This document shows positions 18,539 to 25,306 of a stretch of 36,194 bases of DNA, in pieces (position 1 is the first letter of the stretch; every line of letters begins with the position of its first letter). A program made the position numbers and the translations under genes. The notes under the pieces were generated by a model. That model was not told where the DNA came from. It saw only the letters and a list, made by a program, of their open reading frames with translations, and made no database searches. This DNA is from Deltaproteobacteria bacterium (GTDB taxonomy: Bacteria > Desulfobacterota_D > UBA1144 > Nemesobacterales > Nemesobacteraceae). The stretch covers positions 1 through 36,194 of the forward strand of contig JAJCZR010000017.1 in NCBI GenBank assembly GCA_029262295.1, read 5' to 3'.

Positions 18539-18937
18539 TTGAAAAAGATAATAATTATATTCTTTTTATTTACATTGGTGTTTCTTTTAATATTTGCACC
18601 AAACTTAGTATGGATTTTTAATTCAACTGCAACAATTCATAATGCAGGAGGTTCAGAAATTACTTCTGTTGTGGTTTTTGTGGATGAAAAAGAAGTGAAA
18701 GTAGGCAATCTGGAACCAGGAGAGAAAAAGTTAATTTTTCTCCCTAAATCAGGTGATTCAACTTTCCGTGTGGTCTTTTCATATGGAAACAAATACTTAA
18801 ATGCTTGTAATGAATATGTAGAGGGTGAGATGTATCATGTGGAGGCGAAATTGGATTCACAAATTAATTCAAAATGTAGTGCTACTCTGCCTTTAACTTC
18901 GCAGTTGTTTGTATTAGAGTTTTTAAGAGGTTTATAG
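18539..18937 (+). CDS. Membrane-anchored protein with small extracytoplasmic domain, unknown
   Basis: I do not recognise this 132-residue protein. It has one N-terminal hydrophobic helix (about 4-25), then a beta-rich domain (ATIHNAGGSEITSVVVFVDEK...GNLEPGEKKLIFLPKSGDSTFRVVF) that resembles small immunoglobulin-like folds. Two cysteines (in LNACNEY and NSKCSAT) could form a disulfide outside the cytoplasm. The start is a TTG at 18539 with TAAGG upstream. It is 10 bases behind the methyltransferase and ends exactly where the sixA TTG begins, so it belongs to the same run. Confidence 0.65.
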   Translation: MKKIIIIFFLFTLVFLLIFAPNLVWIFNSTATIHNAGGSEITSVVVFVDEKEVKVGNLEPGEKKLIFLPKSGDSTFRVVFSYGNKYLNACNEYVEGEMYHVEAKLDSQINSKCSATLPLTSQLFVLEFLRGL

Positions 18938-19450
18938 TTGGCTAAAAGAATAATACTCTACAGACATGGTAAATCCGACTGGGGGGCACAGTATGGCTCT
19001 GATCATGACAGGCCTCTTGCTAAAAGAGGCATAGAATCTGCTGAGATAATGGGAAAACTTCTTGGAAACTCCAACCAGATTCCAGAGCTTGCGATTACTT
19101 CAACTGCTCTTAGGGCAAAGCAAACCCTTGAAATTTCAATTGAAAAGGGTGTTTGGACCTGTGAAGTGCAAGAGGATGAAGCTCTTTATTATTCAGGGCC
19201 TGATGAGATACTGGGGATTATAAATAAAATTAATAATGATTTCAGCAAAATTATATTAGTTGGACATGAACCTAAATGGACAACTCTTTGCACACGGATG
19301 ATCGGCGGCGGAGAGGTGCGTTTTCCAACTGCTTCAATGGCACGGATTGATTATGATGTGGATGATTGGGATGATATTGAATATGGATACGGTGAACTGA
19401 GGTGGCTTCAACAGCCTTCGTTTTTTACTAAAGGAAAATTTGATTTATAG
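18938..19450 (+). CDS. sixA: SixA-type phosphohistidine phosphatase (histidine phosphatase family)
   Basis: The 170-residue protein starts with IILYRHGKSDW, the RHG nucleophile motif of branch 1 histidine phosphatases, followed by DRPLAKRGIESAE. A second catalytic His lies in ILVGHEPKW. The small size and the DHDRPL motif match SixA, which removes phosphate from histidine of phosphorelay or PTS proteins. The start is a TTG directly after the preceding TAG stop, with GAGG a few bases upstream. It is the last gene before a strong terminator. Confidence 0.85.
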   Translation: MAKRIILYRHGKSDWGAQYGSDHDRPLAKRGIESAEIMGKLLGNSNQIPELAITSTALRAKQTLEISIEKGVWTCEVQEDEALYYSGPDEILGIINKINNDFSKIILVGHEPKWTTLCTRMIGGGEVRFPTASMARIDYDVDDWDDIEYGYGELRWLQQPSFFTKGKFDL

Positions 19451-19453
19451 ATT

Positions 19454-19490
19454 AAAGACCGGCTTTAAGTGAAAGCCGGTCTTTGTTTTT
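19454..19490. terminator. Bidirectional rho-independent terminator
   Basis: A perfect 13-bp stem, AAAGACCGGCTTT (19454-19466) and AAAGCCGGTCTTT (19472-19484), with a 5-base loop AAGTG, is followed by GTTTTTT on the plus strand. On the minus strand the A-rich flank gives a short U-run too. It sits between the convergent sixA and YHS-domain genes and should stop both. Confidence 0.92.
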
Positions 19491-19951
19491 TATAATTTCC
19501 CTGGGGATTTTCCTTTTATTCCATCCCACTTTTTATCGGCTGTCGCGATATTCTTTTGCAGCTCTGCTTCCCATTTTTCCTGAATTTCTTTGTTTAAATT
19601 GAGATACAGTTTTCCATCTATAACTTTTGAAACTTCTGGGTCACCTATAAACTTTTTGCCCAAAGATGCTCCGTAAGCACACCATCCACCATATTCTGGT
19701 AGATATTTATTTGGATTCTTTGTGAAAGTTTCTTTGTTTTCTTCACTTGAGAAAAGATAGTTTACACCGTCATGTTCCACTACGAATGCTCCTGTGCCTT
19801 CTTTCGGGCCGCTTTCCTCATGATATGAAACAAGATCATATCCTCCGGCACCTACTGTGCTATATACCTGCTTCCCGGCATTTGCTATACCTGTTCCTAA
19901 TATAATTGAAAAAACAAAAAATAAAGCGATGATCATTTTAGATTTATTCAT
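19490..19951 (-). CDS. Exported YHS-domain protein
   Basis: The likely start is the ATG at 19951 (MNKSKMII), because AGGAGGTG sits nine bases upstream; a longer frame from GTG at 19963 would begin inside that ribosome-binding site. The product (about 153 residues) has a signal peptide ending near ANAGK. A YHS domain follows: GGYDLVSYHEESGPKEG, FVVEHDGVNYLFSSEENKETFTKNPNKYLPEYGGWCAYG. YHS domains are thought to bind metals and are common in periplasmic and copper-related proteins, though this subgroup's role is unknown. An ECF sigma gene lies upstream on the same strand, 71 bases away, and may control it. Confidence 0.85.
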   Translation of the reverse strand: MNKSKMIIALFFVFSIILGTGIANAGKQVYSTVGAGGYDLVSYHEESGPKEGTGAFVVEHDGVNYLFSSEENKETFTKNPNKYLPEYGGWCAYGASLGKKFIGDPEVSKVIDGKLYLNLNKEIQEKWEAELQKNIATADKKWDGIKGKSPGKL

Positions 19952-20022
19952 GAATATTTGCACCTCCTAAAGTTATTTAGTATTTTTAGTGGCACTTTTA
20001 TGCAGAAAGGATTCAAAAATTA

Positions 20023-20619
20023 TCAGTAACTATCAATAGTTTTTTTCTGAATAAGGTTTCTGAGTTTTATAATACCCAGCCTTAAACGTGTCTTTACGGT
20101 ACCAACAGGCACATTCAATTTCATGGCAGCTTCAGTATGTGTGAAACCTTCAAAATAAACAACATTTATAACGCTTTTTTGTTTCTGAGGGAGTTTGTTG
20201 ATAGCCTTTCTTATCAGTTGGTTTTTTCTATCTTGTAGAATAAGTACATTCGAATTCTCTGAAGCAGATTCAACTTTTTGTTGTTCAATATCAGATGTTT
20301 TTTGCTTATATCTCAATCTTCTGAGTTTATCCAGAGCTTTGTTGCGGGCAATTGTCATTACCCAGGTTGAAAAAGATGCCAGCTTTGGATTGTATTTGTC
20401 AGCTTTATTCCAGATCTGAAAAAATACTTCCTGTACGACCTCCTCTGATTCACCCCGGTCTTTCACTATCAGGTAAACAAAATTAAGTAAGTATTTGTTA
20501 TATCTTGAATATATTTCTATAAATGCGAGTTCTTCTTTCTCAGATATTTCTGTTATAAGTTGAGTGTCGGACAGGTGAGTAATCTCGTTATCAGTTTCTA
20601 TTTTGCAATGGCTCTGCAT
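20023..20619 (-). CDS. ECF-type RNA polymerase sigma factor (SigK-like)
   Basis: The 198-residue protein has sigma region 2 (AFIEIYSRYNKYLLNFVYLIVKDRGESEEVVQEVFFQIWNKA, then FSTWVMTIARNKALDKLRR). Region 4 has a helix-turn-helix (LPQKQKSVINVVYFEGFTHTEAAMKLNVPVGTVKTRLRLGI). This order and the absence of regions 1 and 3 mark an ECF sigma factor. No anti-sigma gene adjoins it, unusual for SigK-like factors; the downstream YHS-protein gene is the nearest candidate target. The HxlR regulator is divergent. Confidence 0.9.
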   Translation of the reverse strand: MQSHCKIETDNEITHLSDTQLITEISEKEELAFIEIYSRYNKYLLNFVYLIVKDRGESEEVVQEVFFQIWNKADKYNPKLASFSTWVMTIARNKALDKLRRLRYKQKTSDIEQQKVESASENSNVLILQDRKNQLIRKAINKLPQKQKSVINVVYFEGFTHTEAAMKLNVPVGTVKTRLRLGIIKLRNLIQKKTIDSY

Positions 20620-20686
20620 ATTATATACAATCCTTTAATATATGAATTATAAAGATTTATTCTTTACCCATTTAGTTAGTTGCGTA

Positions 20687-20700
20687 CAAAAGTACTTTTG
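20687..20700. promoter_or_regulatory. Palindromic operator candidate between sigma factor and HxlR genes
   Basis: CAAAAGTACTTTTG is a perfect 14-bp palindrome in the 208-base divergent gap. It overlaps TTGACT (20698-20703), a possible -35 element for the HxlR gene. HxlR regulators bind short palindromes of this size and often control themselves or a divergent gene. The link is inferred from position and symmetry. Confidence 0.4.
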
Positions 20701-20827
20701 ACTCAAAATATGCATCAATAAATTTAATTTGATATATGGCGTGCTTTATATAGTATTATCGAAAAAATATAACAATATCAATAAGTTACAAAACTATTGC
20801 CTGGTTACTTAAAGGATACTTGCCGAC

Positions 20828-21181
20828 ATGAAAGATACTCTTGTAAACTTTTGCCAAAATAAATTAAGTCATACAGAAGAAATCACATTATCAATTATTT
20901 GCGGGAAGTGGAAGTTCAGAATATTGTATAGACTTATAGAAGGTTCCAAACGTTTTAATGAGTTAAAAAAATCATTAAACGGGATATCTGCCAGAACTTT
21001 AACCACTCAGTTAGAAGAACTGGAAAATCATAAAGTAATTGTCAGGGTTGTTTCTACAACCAAACCCCTAAAGGTTGAGTACTCCTTTTCAAAAAGAGGT
21101 AAGACACTAATTCCGATATTAAATGAGCTTGCTGAATGGGGAACAAACCACTGTGAAGAAGCGCAGAAGAACTCAAAGTGA
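20828..21181 (+). CDS. HxlR-family winged-helix transcription regulator
   Basis: The 117-residue protein has the HxlR core: IICGKWKFRILYRLIEGSKRFNELKKSLNGISARTLTTQLEELE, then KPLKVEYSFSKRGKTLIPILNELAEWG. Cys9 lies at the position of the conserved N-terminal cysteine that senses oxidants or electrophiles in several HxlR proteins (YodB, HypR), and a second Cys is at 25. The protein may therefore be redox-responsive. It is divergent from the ECF sigma gene, with a 14-bp palindrome between them. The target is not known. Confidence 0.88.
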   Translation: MKDTLVNFCQNKLSHTEEITLSIICGKWKFRILYRLIEGSKRFNELKKSLNGISARTLTTQLEELENHKVIVRVVSTTKPLKVEYSFSKRGKTLIPILNELAEWGTNHCEEAQKNSK

Positions 21182-21192
21182 AGCCAGTTTAG

Positions 21193-21618
21193 TCAAACAG
21201 TGAAAATGGAGTAAATAACCACACCCCATATTTCTGTATCTGAAGCCATTGTTACCTTTTTGCCTCTGGATGTTTCGAAGAAAGTTTCCAGGTCTTTTTT
21301 AATCTTTATCCTTGATATATATAGCTCACCCTTGTGGGCGGCCACAACTATATCCATGTTTTTTGGATCTTTATCCCTATCCACTATAAGGAGGCTTCCC
21401 GGTATTATTTCATTATTTACCGATGAACTCTTTTCCACTTTCATAAAATAAGTGGAGGTAGGGTTACTTATCAAAAGTGTATTAAGATCTATCTTTTCTT
21501 CTATGAAATCTTCAAAAGGAAAGGGACTTCCAGCCTGGATCTTTGAAAGAAGCACCGGGATCACTTTTGCCTTATTCTCATTATCGTTGCTGTAGAGCTT
21601 ATACTCATTTATCTTCAT
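21193..21618 (-). CDS. UmuD-like S24 protein with catalytic lysine replaced
   Basis: Residues from the ATG at 21618 (MKINEYKLYS, 141 residues) align with E. coli UmuD without gaps over the centre. An A29-G30 pair sits at the self-cleavage site, then FPFEDFIEEKIDLNTLLI, TSTYF, PGSLLIVD and MDIVVAAHKGELYISRI. The serine at the catalytic position (UmuD S60) is kept as S65, although its surrounding SGDSM is changed to KSSSV. The lysine (UmuD K97, in VKKL) is replaced by S102. The start is set by GGAG about 12 bases upstream; a longer frame back to 21699 lies wholly within mscS. It overlaps mscS by 14 bases, and no umuC is beside it. Homology is clear; activity is doubtful. Confidence 0.8.
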   Translation of the reverse strand: MKINEYKLYSNDNENKAKVIPVLLSKIQAGSPFPFEDFIEEKIDLNTLLISNPTSTYFMKVEKSSSVNNEIIPGSLLIVDRDKDPKNMDIVVAAHKGELYISRIKIKKDLETFFETSRGKKVTMASDTEIWGVVIYSIFTV

Positions 21619-22516
21619 TCTTTTTTTCTTCTCCAAGTGAGTAAAAACGTGTTGTCGGGTATGCAAGATCAAGGTCGTTATGCTTACCAAACTCTTCAAG
21701 AATGGCTTCCCATATCTCCTGTTCTGCCCCTCTTCTTACTCTCGGGCGTACTATGTATCTGATGGTTAACATTATTCCACTGTCTTTCACAGTTGTATAA
21801 ACAATAGGTGTAAGTTTACTGAAATAGATCATATATTTCATTGCAGCGCGGCGTACCTGCTCTTCAGCCCCATCAGAAAGTACCTCTGCTTTTTCATGGG
21901 CAATTTCTATGAGAATATCTTTTGCCTTTTTCCAATTGCTTTCAAAGGTTACAAGCACGGGTATTTCATGCCAAACATAGTCAAATCCGATCTGGTAGTT
22001 GGCCATGTGTTCTCTTAGCACCTTGCTGTTGGGAATATGGATTACCCTTCCGGTGCTTTGGTCTGCATTAACCCAGTTGCCGACCTCGACCATGCTGAAC
22101 TGAAAGAGCCTTATATCAATAATGTCGCCCTTTACTCCGCCTATTTCTATTCTGTCGCCAAGGCAAAAGGGTTTTCGCCATATAATAAAAAACCAACCCG
22201 TAATGTTTGCAATAGTGTCACTCATGGCTATTGCGAGGCCCGCACTTGCAAGACCTATCAAAGTTGATACGGAACTAATGCCCCTTATCCATACCGCACC
22301 AATTGATATAACCAGTACGACTCCGTATATATACAGAACGAAGCGTCTCCAGTTATAGAGGTTTTTTACATCACTCACCCTTTTTCTAACTATATAGTTT
22401 GCAATTCTCTTGAGTATGAAGAGCAATACAATGATGATGAAAGATAGTATGAGTTTGCGGTAAATCTCGGGCGTCATCTGAATATAATCGGAAATAAAAT
22501 CCGTAATAAATTCCAT
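21605..22516 (-). CDS. MscS-family mechanosensitive channel
   Basis: The 303-residue protein has three predicted helices (about 18-42, 58-82 and 84-110). The last is the glycine/alanine-rich pore helix, STLIGLASAGLAIAMSDTIANI, followed by the beta domain start FIIWRKPFCLGDRIEIGGVKGDIIDIRLF and the IHIPNSKV motif. This is the standard MscS build, which releases solutes on osmotic downshock. The last codons overlap the UmuD-like gene. The upstream 260 bases hold repeats rather than a clear promoter. Confidence 0.9.
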   Translation of the reverse strand: MEFITDFISDYIQMTPEIYRKLILSFIIIVLLFILKRIANYIVRKRVSDVKNLYNWRRFVLYIYGVVLVISIGAVWIRGISSVSTLIGLASAGLAIAMSDTIANITGWFFIIWRKPFCLGDRIEIGGVKGDIIDIRLFQFSMVEVGNWVNADQSTGRVIHIPNSKVLREHMANYQIGFDYVWHEIPVLVTFESNWKKAKDILIEIAHEKAEVLSDGAEEQVRRAAMKYMIYFSKLTPIVYTTVKDSGIMLTIRYIVRPRVRRGAEQEIWEAILEEFGKHNDLDLAYPTTRFYSLGEEKKNEDK

Positions 22517-22579
22517 ACGGAGAAAATTTAACTATTTTGGGAATGGAGTAAAGAAATTAGGGGGATTTGGTTTACATCC

Positions 22580-22770
22580 ATATGTCATCCCAGACTTGAT
22601 CTGGGATCCAGGATGATGGGAAAGCGTTATTAAAACCTTATATTTATGTTGTTTATGACTACGAATTGTCTCTCCCTTGATGGGAGAGAATTAAAGTGAG
22701 GGTGATAAAAGAAATTTTTTGGACCCTCATCCTTTATCCTTCTCCCACTGTTGTGCGGGAGAAGGGAATT
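22580..22770. repeat. Dispersed hairpin repeats between mscS and small-protein gene
   Basis: ATCCCAGA (22587-22594), CTTGA, TCTGGGAT (22600-22607) is followed by CCAGGATGATGGGAAAG, the same plan as the repeat at 5891-5911. Further on, CTCTCCCTTGATGGGAGAG (about 22671-22689) is a stem-loop followed by GTGAGGGTG. About 50 bases later, CTTCTCCC...GGGAGAAG forms another hairpin (about 22740-22765), preceded by the inverted form ACCCTCATCC. The gap (22517-22778) holds no gene that I can see. Confidence 0.65.
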
Positions 22771-22778
22771 TAATCTTT

Positions 22779-23009
22779 TTAATGAATAGTATTATCCGGA
22801 ATCATGACCATGCCCCATAATGAGAGCATGATTTTGTTAATTTCTGTCAATTCGGGTTTTTTCCCTGATAATAGAGACTGGTTGTATGATTTTGCAAAGT
22901 GATCAAAATCGTCAAATGTTATTTCAACCGGTAATTTTTTAGAGTCTTCAAATTCAATATAAAAACCGTTTTCTTTTTGGGTTGCAGTGTAATTTAAATT
23001 GTTTCCCAT
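22779..23009 (-). CDS. Small hypothetical protein, 76 aa
   Basis: I do not recognise the family. The ATG at 23009 is preceded by GAGGTG about seven bases upstream, which supports expression. The product is soluble and acidic in the middle (FEDSKKLPVEITFDDFDHFAKSYNQ), with a hydrophobic C-terminal part (INKIMLSLWGMVMIP). There is no cysteine and no signal peptide. It is divergent from the lipoprotein cyclase gene and shares a 61-base gap with it. Confidence 0.6.
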   Translation of the reverse strand: MGNNLNYTATQKENGFYIEFEDSKKLPVEITFDDFDHFAKSYNQSLLSGKKPELTEINKIMLSLWGMVMIPDNTIH

Positions 23010-23070
23010 TTTGTTTCACCTCGATTGTGTAATATAATCATCAAAAAACCAATTAAAAGGAATTTTTTCC

Positions 23071-23868
23071 ATGAATAATTATTTAAAACTCCTATGTTTT
23101 TCGATGATTTTATTTTCATTTGGTTGCACGCATCAAACTAATACTCTTTTCACAGAAGGCAAGTGGATTGATCTTACACATGACTTTTCAGAAGAAACTA
23201 TATACTGGCCAACTGCTGAAGGCTTTAAATTAAAAACCGATTATGAAGGTATAACTGAAAAAGGTTATTACTACTCAGCTTATAGTTACTGTTCAGCAGA
23301 GCATGGCGGAACACACCTTGATGCCCCGATCCATTTTTACAAAGGCAGAAACACTGTTGATGAGATACCAGTTTCCCAACTTATAGGAGAGGCAATTGTT
23401 GTAGATGTATCTGAAACTGCATTGGCCAATCCCGACTACCAAGTAAGTGTGGCAGATTTTGAGAAATGGGAAGCTTCAAATGGCAAAATACCTGACAGTT
23501 CAATTGTTCTTCTTAGAACAGGTTATGGAAAGTTCTGGCCCGACAGGGTGAAATACATGGGTACTGATAAAAGAGGTCCCGAAGCGGTAAAAGACCTTCA
23601 TTTCCCGGGGCTTCATCCCGATGCAGCAAAGTGGCTTACTGAAAACAGAAAAATAAATGCAATTGGGCTTGATACACCGAGTATAGATTATGGCCAGTCT
23701 ACTCATTTTGAAAGCCATCAAATATTATTTGAGCATAATGTTCCTGCCTTTGAAAATGTGGCCAATCTTGAAAAGCTCCCTGTGAAAGGTGCATTTGTGG
23801 TTGCGCTTCCGATGAAGATTAAAGGCGGAAGTGGTGGGCCACTTCGGATTGTGGCTTATATCAAGTGA
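23071..23868 (+). CDS. Cyclase-family (kynurenine-formamidase-like) lipoprotein
   Basis: The 265-residue protein has a lipoprotein signal with FSFGC19, so it is probably anchored to a membrane from the periplasm. The cyclase (PF04199-type) fold follows: WIDLTHDFSEETIYWP, the metal-binding HGGTHLDAPIHF (H-G-x-x-H-x-D-A-P), VLLRTGYGKFW, FPGLHPDAAKWL and IGLDTPSIDYG. Family members are metal-dependent amidohydrolases such as kynurenine formamidase, but exported forms have unknown substrates. Isolated from other metabolic genes, it stands just upstream of the tRNA-Lys island and so marks the edge of the core chromosome. Confidence 0.85.
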   Translation: MNNYLKLLCFSMILFSFGCTHQTNTLFTEGKWIDLTHDFSEETIYWPTAEGFKLKTDYEGITEKGYYYSAYSYCSAEHGGTHLDAPIHFYKGRNTVDEIPVSQLIGEAIVVDVSETALANPDYQVSVADFEKWEASNGKIPDSSIVLLRTGYGKFWPDRVKYMGTDKRGPEAVKDLHFPGLHPDAAKWLTENRKINAIGLDTPSIDYGQSTHFESHQILFEHNVPAFENVANLEKLPVKGAFVVALPMKIKGGSGGPLRIVAYIK

Positions 23869-23892
23869 TTATGTTTTATGCTAAGTTTTCGA

Positions 23893-23898
23893 TATAAT
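23893..23898 (+). promoter_or_regulatory. Probable -10 element of tRNA-Lys
   Basis: TATAAT at 23893-23898 lies 19 bases before the mature tRNA start, a suitable distance for a short 5' leader. No convincing -35 box is seen at 16-18 bases upstream. Confidence 0.4.
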
Positions 23899-23916
23899 TA
23901 AAAAGATACAGTCTTT

Positions 23917-23990
23917 GGGCTGTTAGCTCAGCCTGGTAGAGCATCTGACTCTTAATCAGCCGGTCGTAGGTTCGAATCCTACACAGCCCA
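23917..23990 (+). tRNA. tRNA-Lys (anticodon CTT)
   Basis: The cloverleaf is complete. The acceptor GGGCTGT pairs with ACAGCCC. The D arm is GCTC-AGCCTGGTA-GAGC. The anticodon arm is TCTGA-CTCTTAA-TCAGC (anticodon CTT at 34-36, reading AAG) with a T-C mismatch at the top of the stem. The T arm is GTAGG-TTCGAAT-CCTAC, with discriminator A. No CCA is encoded. The segment from the anticodon loop to the 3' end is the unit that recurs three more times downstream, so this gene is the insertion target of the following island. Confidence 0.95.
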
Positions 23991-24002
23991 CTTTATACAA
24001 AA

Positions 24003-24368
24003 TCAGGCGAAAAAAACTTCCTGCGGAGCCTCATCTTTTCTCAATCTGCTAATTTTCACGGTAACTTTCCTGTTTAGCTTGTTCAAAAAGCCAAAAAGTC
24101 TTTCCTGGGAAAATTTGTGATATTTACCGCTCATCAGCTTTGATACTTCTGCCTGGTCAATCCCCAGAAGATCAGAAATTTCGCGCTGTTTCAGTTTCTT
24201 CTTATCCAGAATCATGCGCACAGAATGACCCAGTTTTGCACGTGTTAAAAGCTCTTCTGGTTCATCAAGCCCAAGATCGGCAAAAACATTTGGGCTGCCG
24301 GTCGTGTGTTCATGAACGGCATCATGAATTTTTACAGTATCTTTCTTACTTTTCTTTCTTGCTGGCAT
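24003..24368 (-). CDS. HTH antitoxin (HigA-like, XRE family)
   Basis: The 121-residue protein has a helix-turn-helix at about 60-85 (LKQREISDLLGIDQAEVSKLMSGKYHKFS) of the type seen in XRE antitoxins paired with gp49/HigB toxins. The N terminus is basic and flexible (MPARKKSKKDT). Its start lies inside the toxin gene (23-base overlap), so it is translated second; toxin-before-antitoxin order is typical of HigBA. It probably neutralises the toxin and represses the operon. It ends 12 bases from the tRNA-Lys 3' end. Confidence 0.82.
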   Translation of the reverse strand: MPARKKSKKDTVKIHDAVHEHTTGSPNVFADLGLDEPEELLTRAKLGHSVRMILDKKKLKQREISDLLGIDQAEVSKLMSGKYHKFSQERLFGFLNKLNRKVTVKISRLRKDEAPQEVFFA

Positions 24369-24732
24369 TATTCGCTTTCTCCAGTTCTACCGCTTGTTTG
24401 TAGCGGGATTTAATTAATTCTATGTCCTTTTGTGGCGTTTTAATTCCTTTTTTTGCCTTCTTTATAAAAGCACATAAAGCATAAATATTTGTCCCAATCT
24501 TTACGGTATACAGGGTTCGGTAGGTGTTTGTATTAAACCTTTTTTTAATTTCATAAACACCTTTGCCAACACCTTTAAAAAACTCTGCATCAGGCGGCGT
24601 GACACCCTTTTGAACGTCATATAGTGCGACACCAATATCTTTCCTGACCTCTTGAGGAAAGCCTTTTACCTTATCCAGTGTATCACCCATCCATTGAATG
24701 GGTCTTACATTTTTTTCCTTGTCTTCCGGCAA
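24346..24732 (-). CDS. gp49/HigB-family toxin (RelE-like mRNA interferase)
   Basis: The 128-residue protein has the gp49/HigB pattern: IQWMGDTLDKVKGFPQEVRKDIGVALYDVQKG, FKGVGKGVYEIKKRFNTNTYRTLYTVKIGTNIYALCAFIKKAKKGIKTPQKDIELIKSRY. Members of this group cut mRNA on the ribosome. The start is a TTG at 24732 with GGAGA about eight bases upstream. It is coupled to the HTH antitoxin gene by overlap. This type II pair is the whole gene content of the first cassette behind tRNA-Lys, where it may act as an addiction module that keeps the island. Confidence 0.82.
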   Translation of the reverse strand: MPEDKEKNVRPIQWMGDTLDKVKGFPQEVRKDIGVALYDVQKGVTPPDAEFFKGVGKGVYEIKKRFNTNTYRTLYTVKIGTNIYALCAFIKKAKKGIKTPQKDIELIKSRYKQAVELEKANNASKKEK

Positions 24733-25002
24733 TCTGTATCTCCATTATATGAGTAAATAGTCATAAAGTCAACAATTTATTTGACTGATCAGATTGATAT
24801 AATGCCAACGATACTTGATTCTGTGGTAAAATTATAGAAAATTTTTTTACGTTACCAATTACGTTACCATATCTGATCCAAGCCAATACCAATTGGTGCT
24901 AGATGTTGTAAACCTGGATATGAATTTAGTTCAATGTTTGCAGTATCTTATACAATCATATACAAGTATATGCCAAAGGGGCCAAAACAGGTTTTAAATC
25001 AA
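24733..25002. other. Non-coding end of cassette A with repeats near the att copy
   Basis: No gene is seen in these 270 bases. They hold a direct repeat TTACGTTACCA (near 24848 and 24859), the palindrome ACCAATTGGT near 24888, TATACAATCATATACAAGTATA near 24950, and CCAAAGGGGCCAAAA just before the tRNA copy. Clusters of short repeats next to a tRNA attachment copy are what recombinase arm sites would look like, but this reading is only a suggestion. The toxin promoter should be in the left part. Confidence 0.35.
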
Positions 25003-25043
25003 TCTTAATCAGCCGGTCGTAGGTTCGAATCCTACACAGCCCA
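25003..25043 (+). repeat. att-like copy of tRNA-Lys 3' part (perfect, 41 nt)
   Basis: These 41 bases are identical to 23950-23990 of tRNA-Lys, from the anticodon loop to the discriminator base. Sequence on either side does not match the tRNA locus, so identity starts sharply in the anticodon loop, a known crossover position for tRNA-targeting tyrosine recombinases. It bounds cassette A on the right. Confidence 0.9.
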
Positions 25044-25286
25044 TATTATAAAGTAAAAAGTACAGACCTGACCCTTCTCAACGTTTTGAAATCTCTTGAT
25101 ATCAAGGTCTAAATTATTAATTTCGTGATCCAATTTCTCAATCGTGAAATTAGTCCCAAATATGATTTTTTCGTATATATTCCATAGCAATAAAAAGTTT
25201 TTTATTTCGTCAAAATCTTTTGTCGAATATTCAGTTCCAAATTTTTCATTTGTCCATTCAATAATACTTTTATTATTAGTTGTCAT
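25032..25286 (-). pseudogene. Probable truncated ORF ending in the att repeat
   Basis: This 84-residue minus-strand frame begins MTTNNKSIIEWTNEKFGTEY and has FLLLWNIYEKIIFGTNFTIEKLDHEINN, which faintly resembles the start of HEPN-like helical proteins. The last 14 or so codons (VCTFYFIIWAV) run through the inverted repeat at 25050-25072 and into the tRNA copy, where the stop happens to fall. A protein tail made of repeat sequence indicates that the original 3' end was lost when the cassette junction formed. Function is unknown; the HEPN resemblance is weak. Confidence 0.5.
25050..25072 (+). repeat. Inverted-repeat partner, left (23 nt, contains AGTACAGACCTGAC)
   Basis: These 23 bases match the reverse complement of 27081-27103 with one mismatch. 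The copy lies six bases inside the tRNA fragment at 25003-25043. Together the two copies enclose cassettes B and C. Confidence 0.8.
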
Positions 25287-25306
25287 GTTCTATCCTGATC
25301 TAAAAA

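Noticed and set aside
21619-21699. 27-codon N-terminal extension of the UmuD-like protein
   Set aside because: The extension lies wholly in the mscS coding region, has no ribosome-binding site, and UmuD homology starts after the inner ATG.
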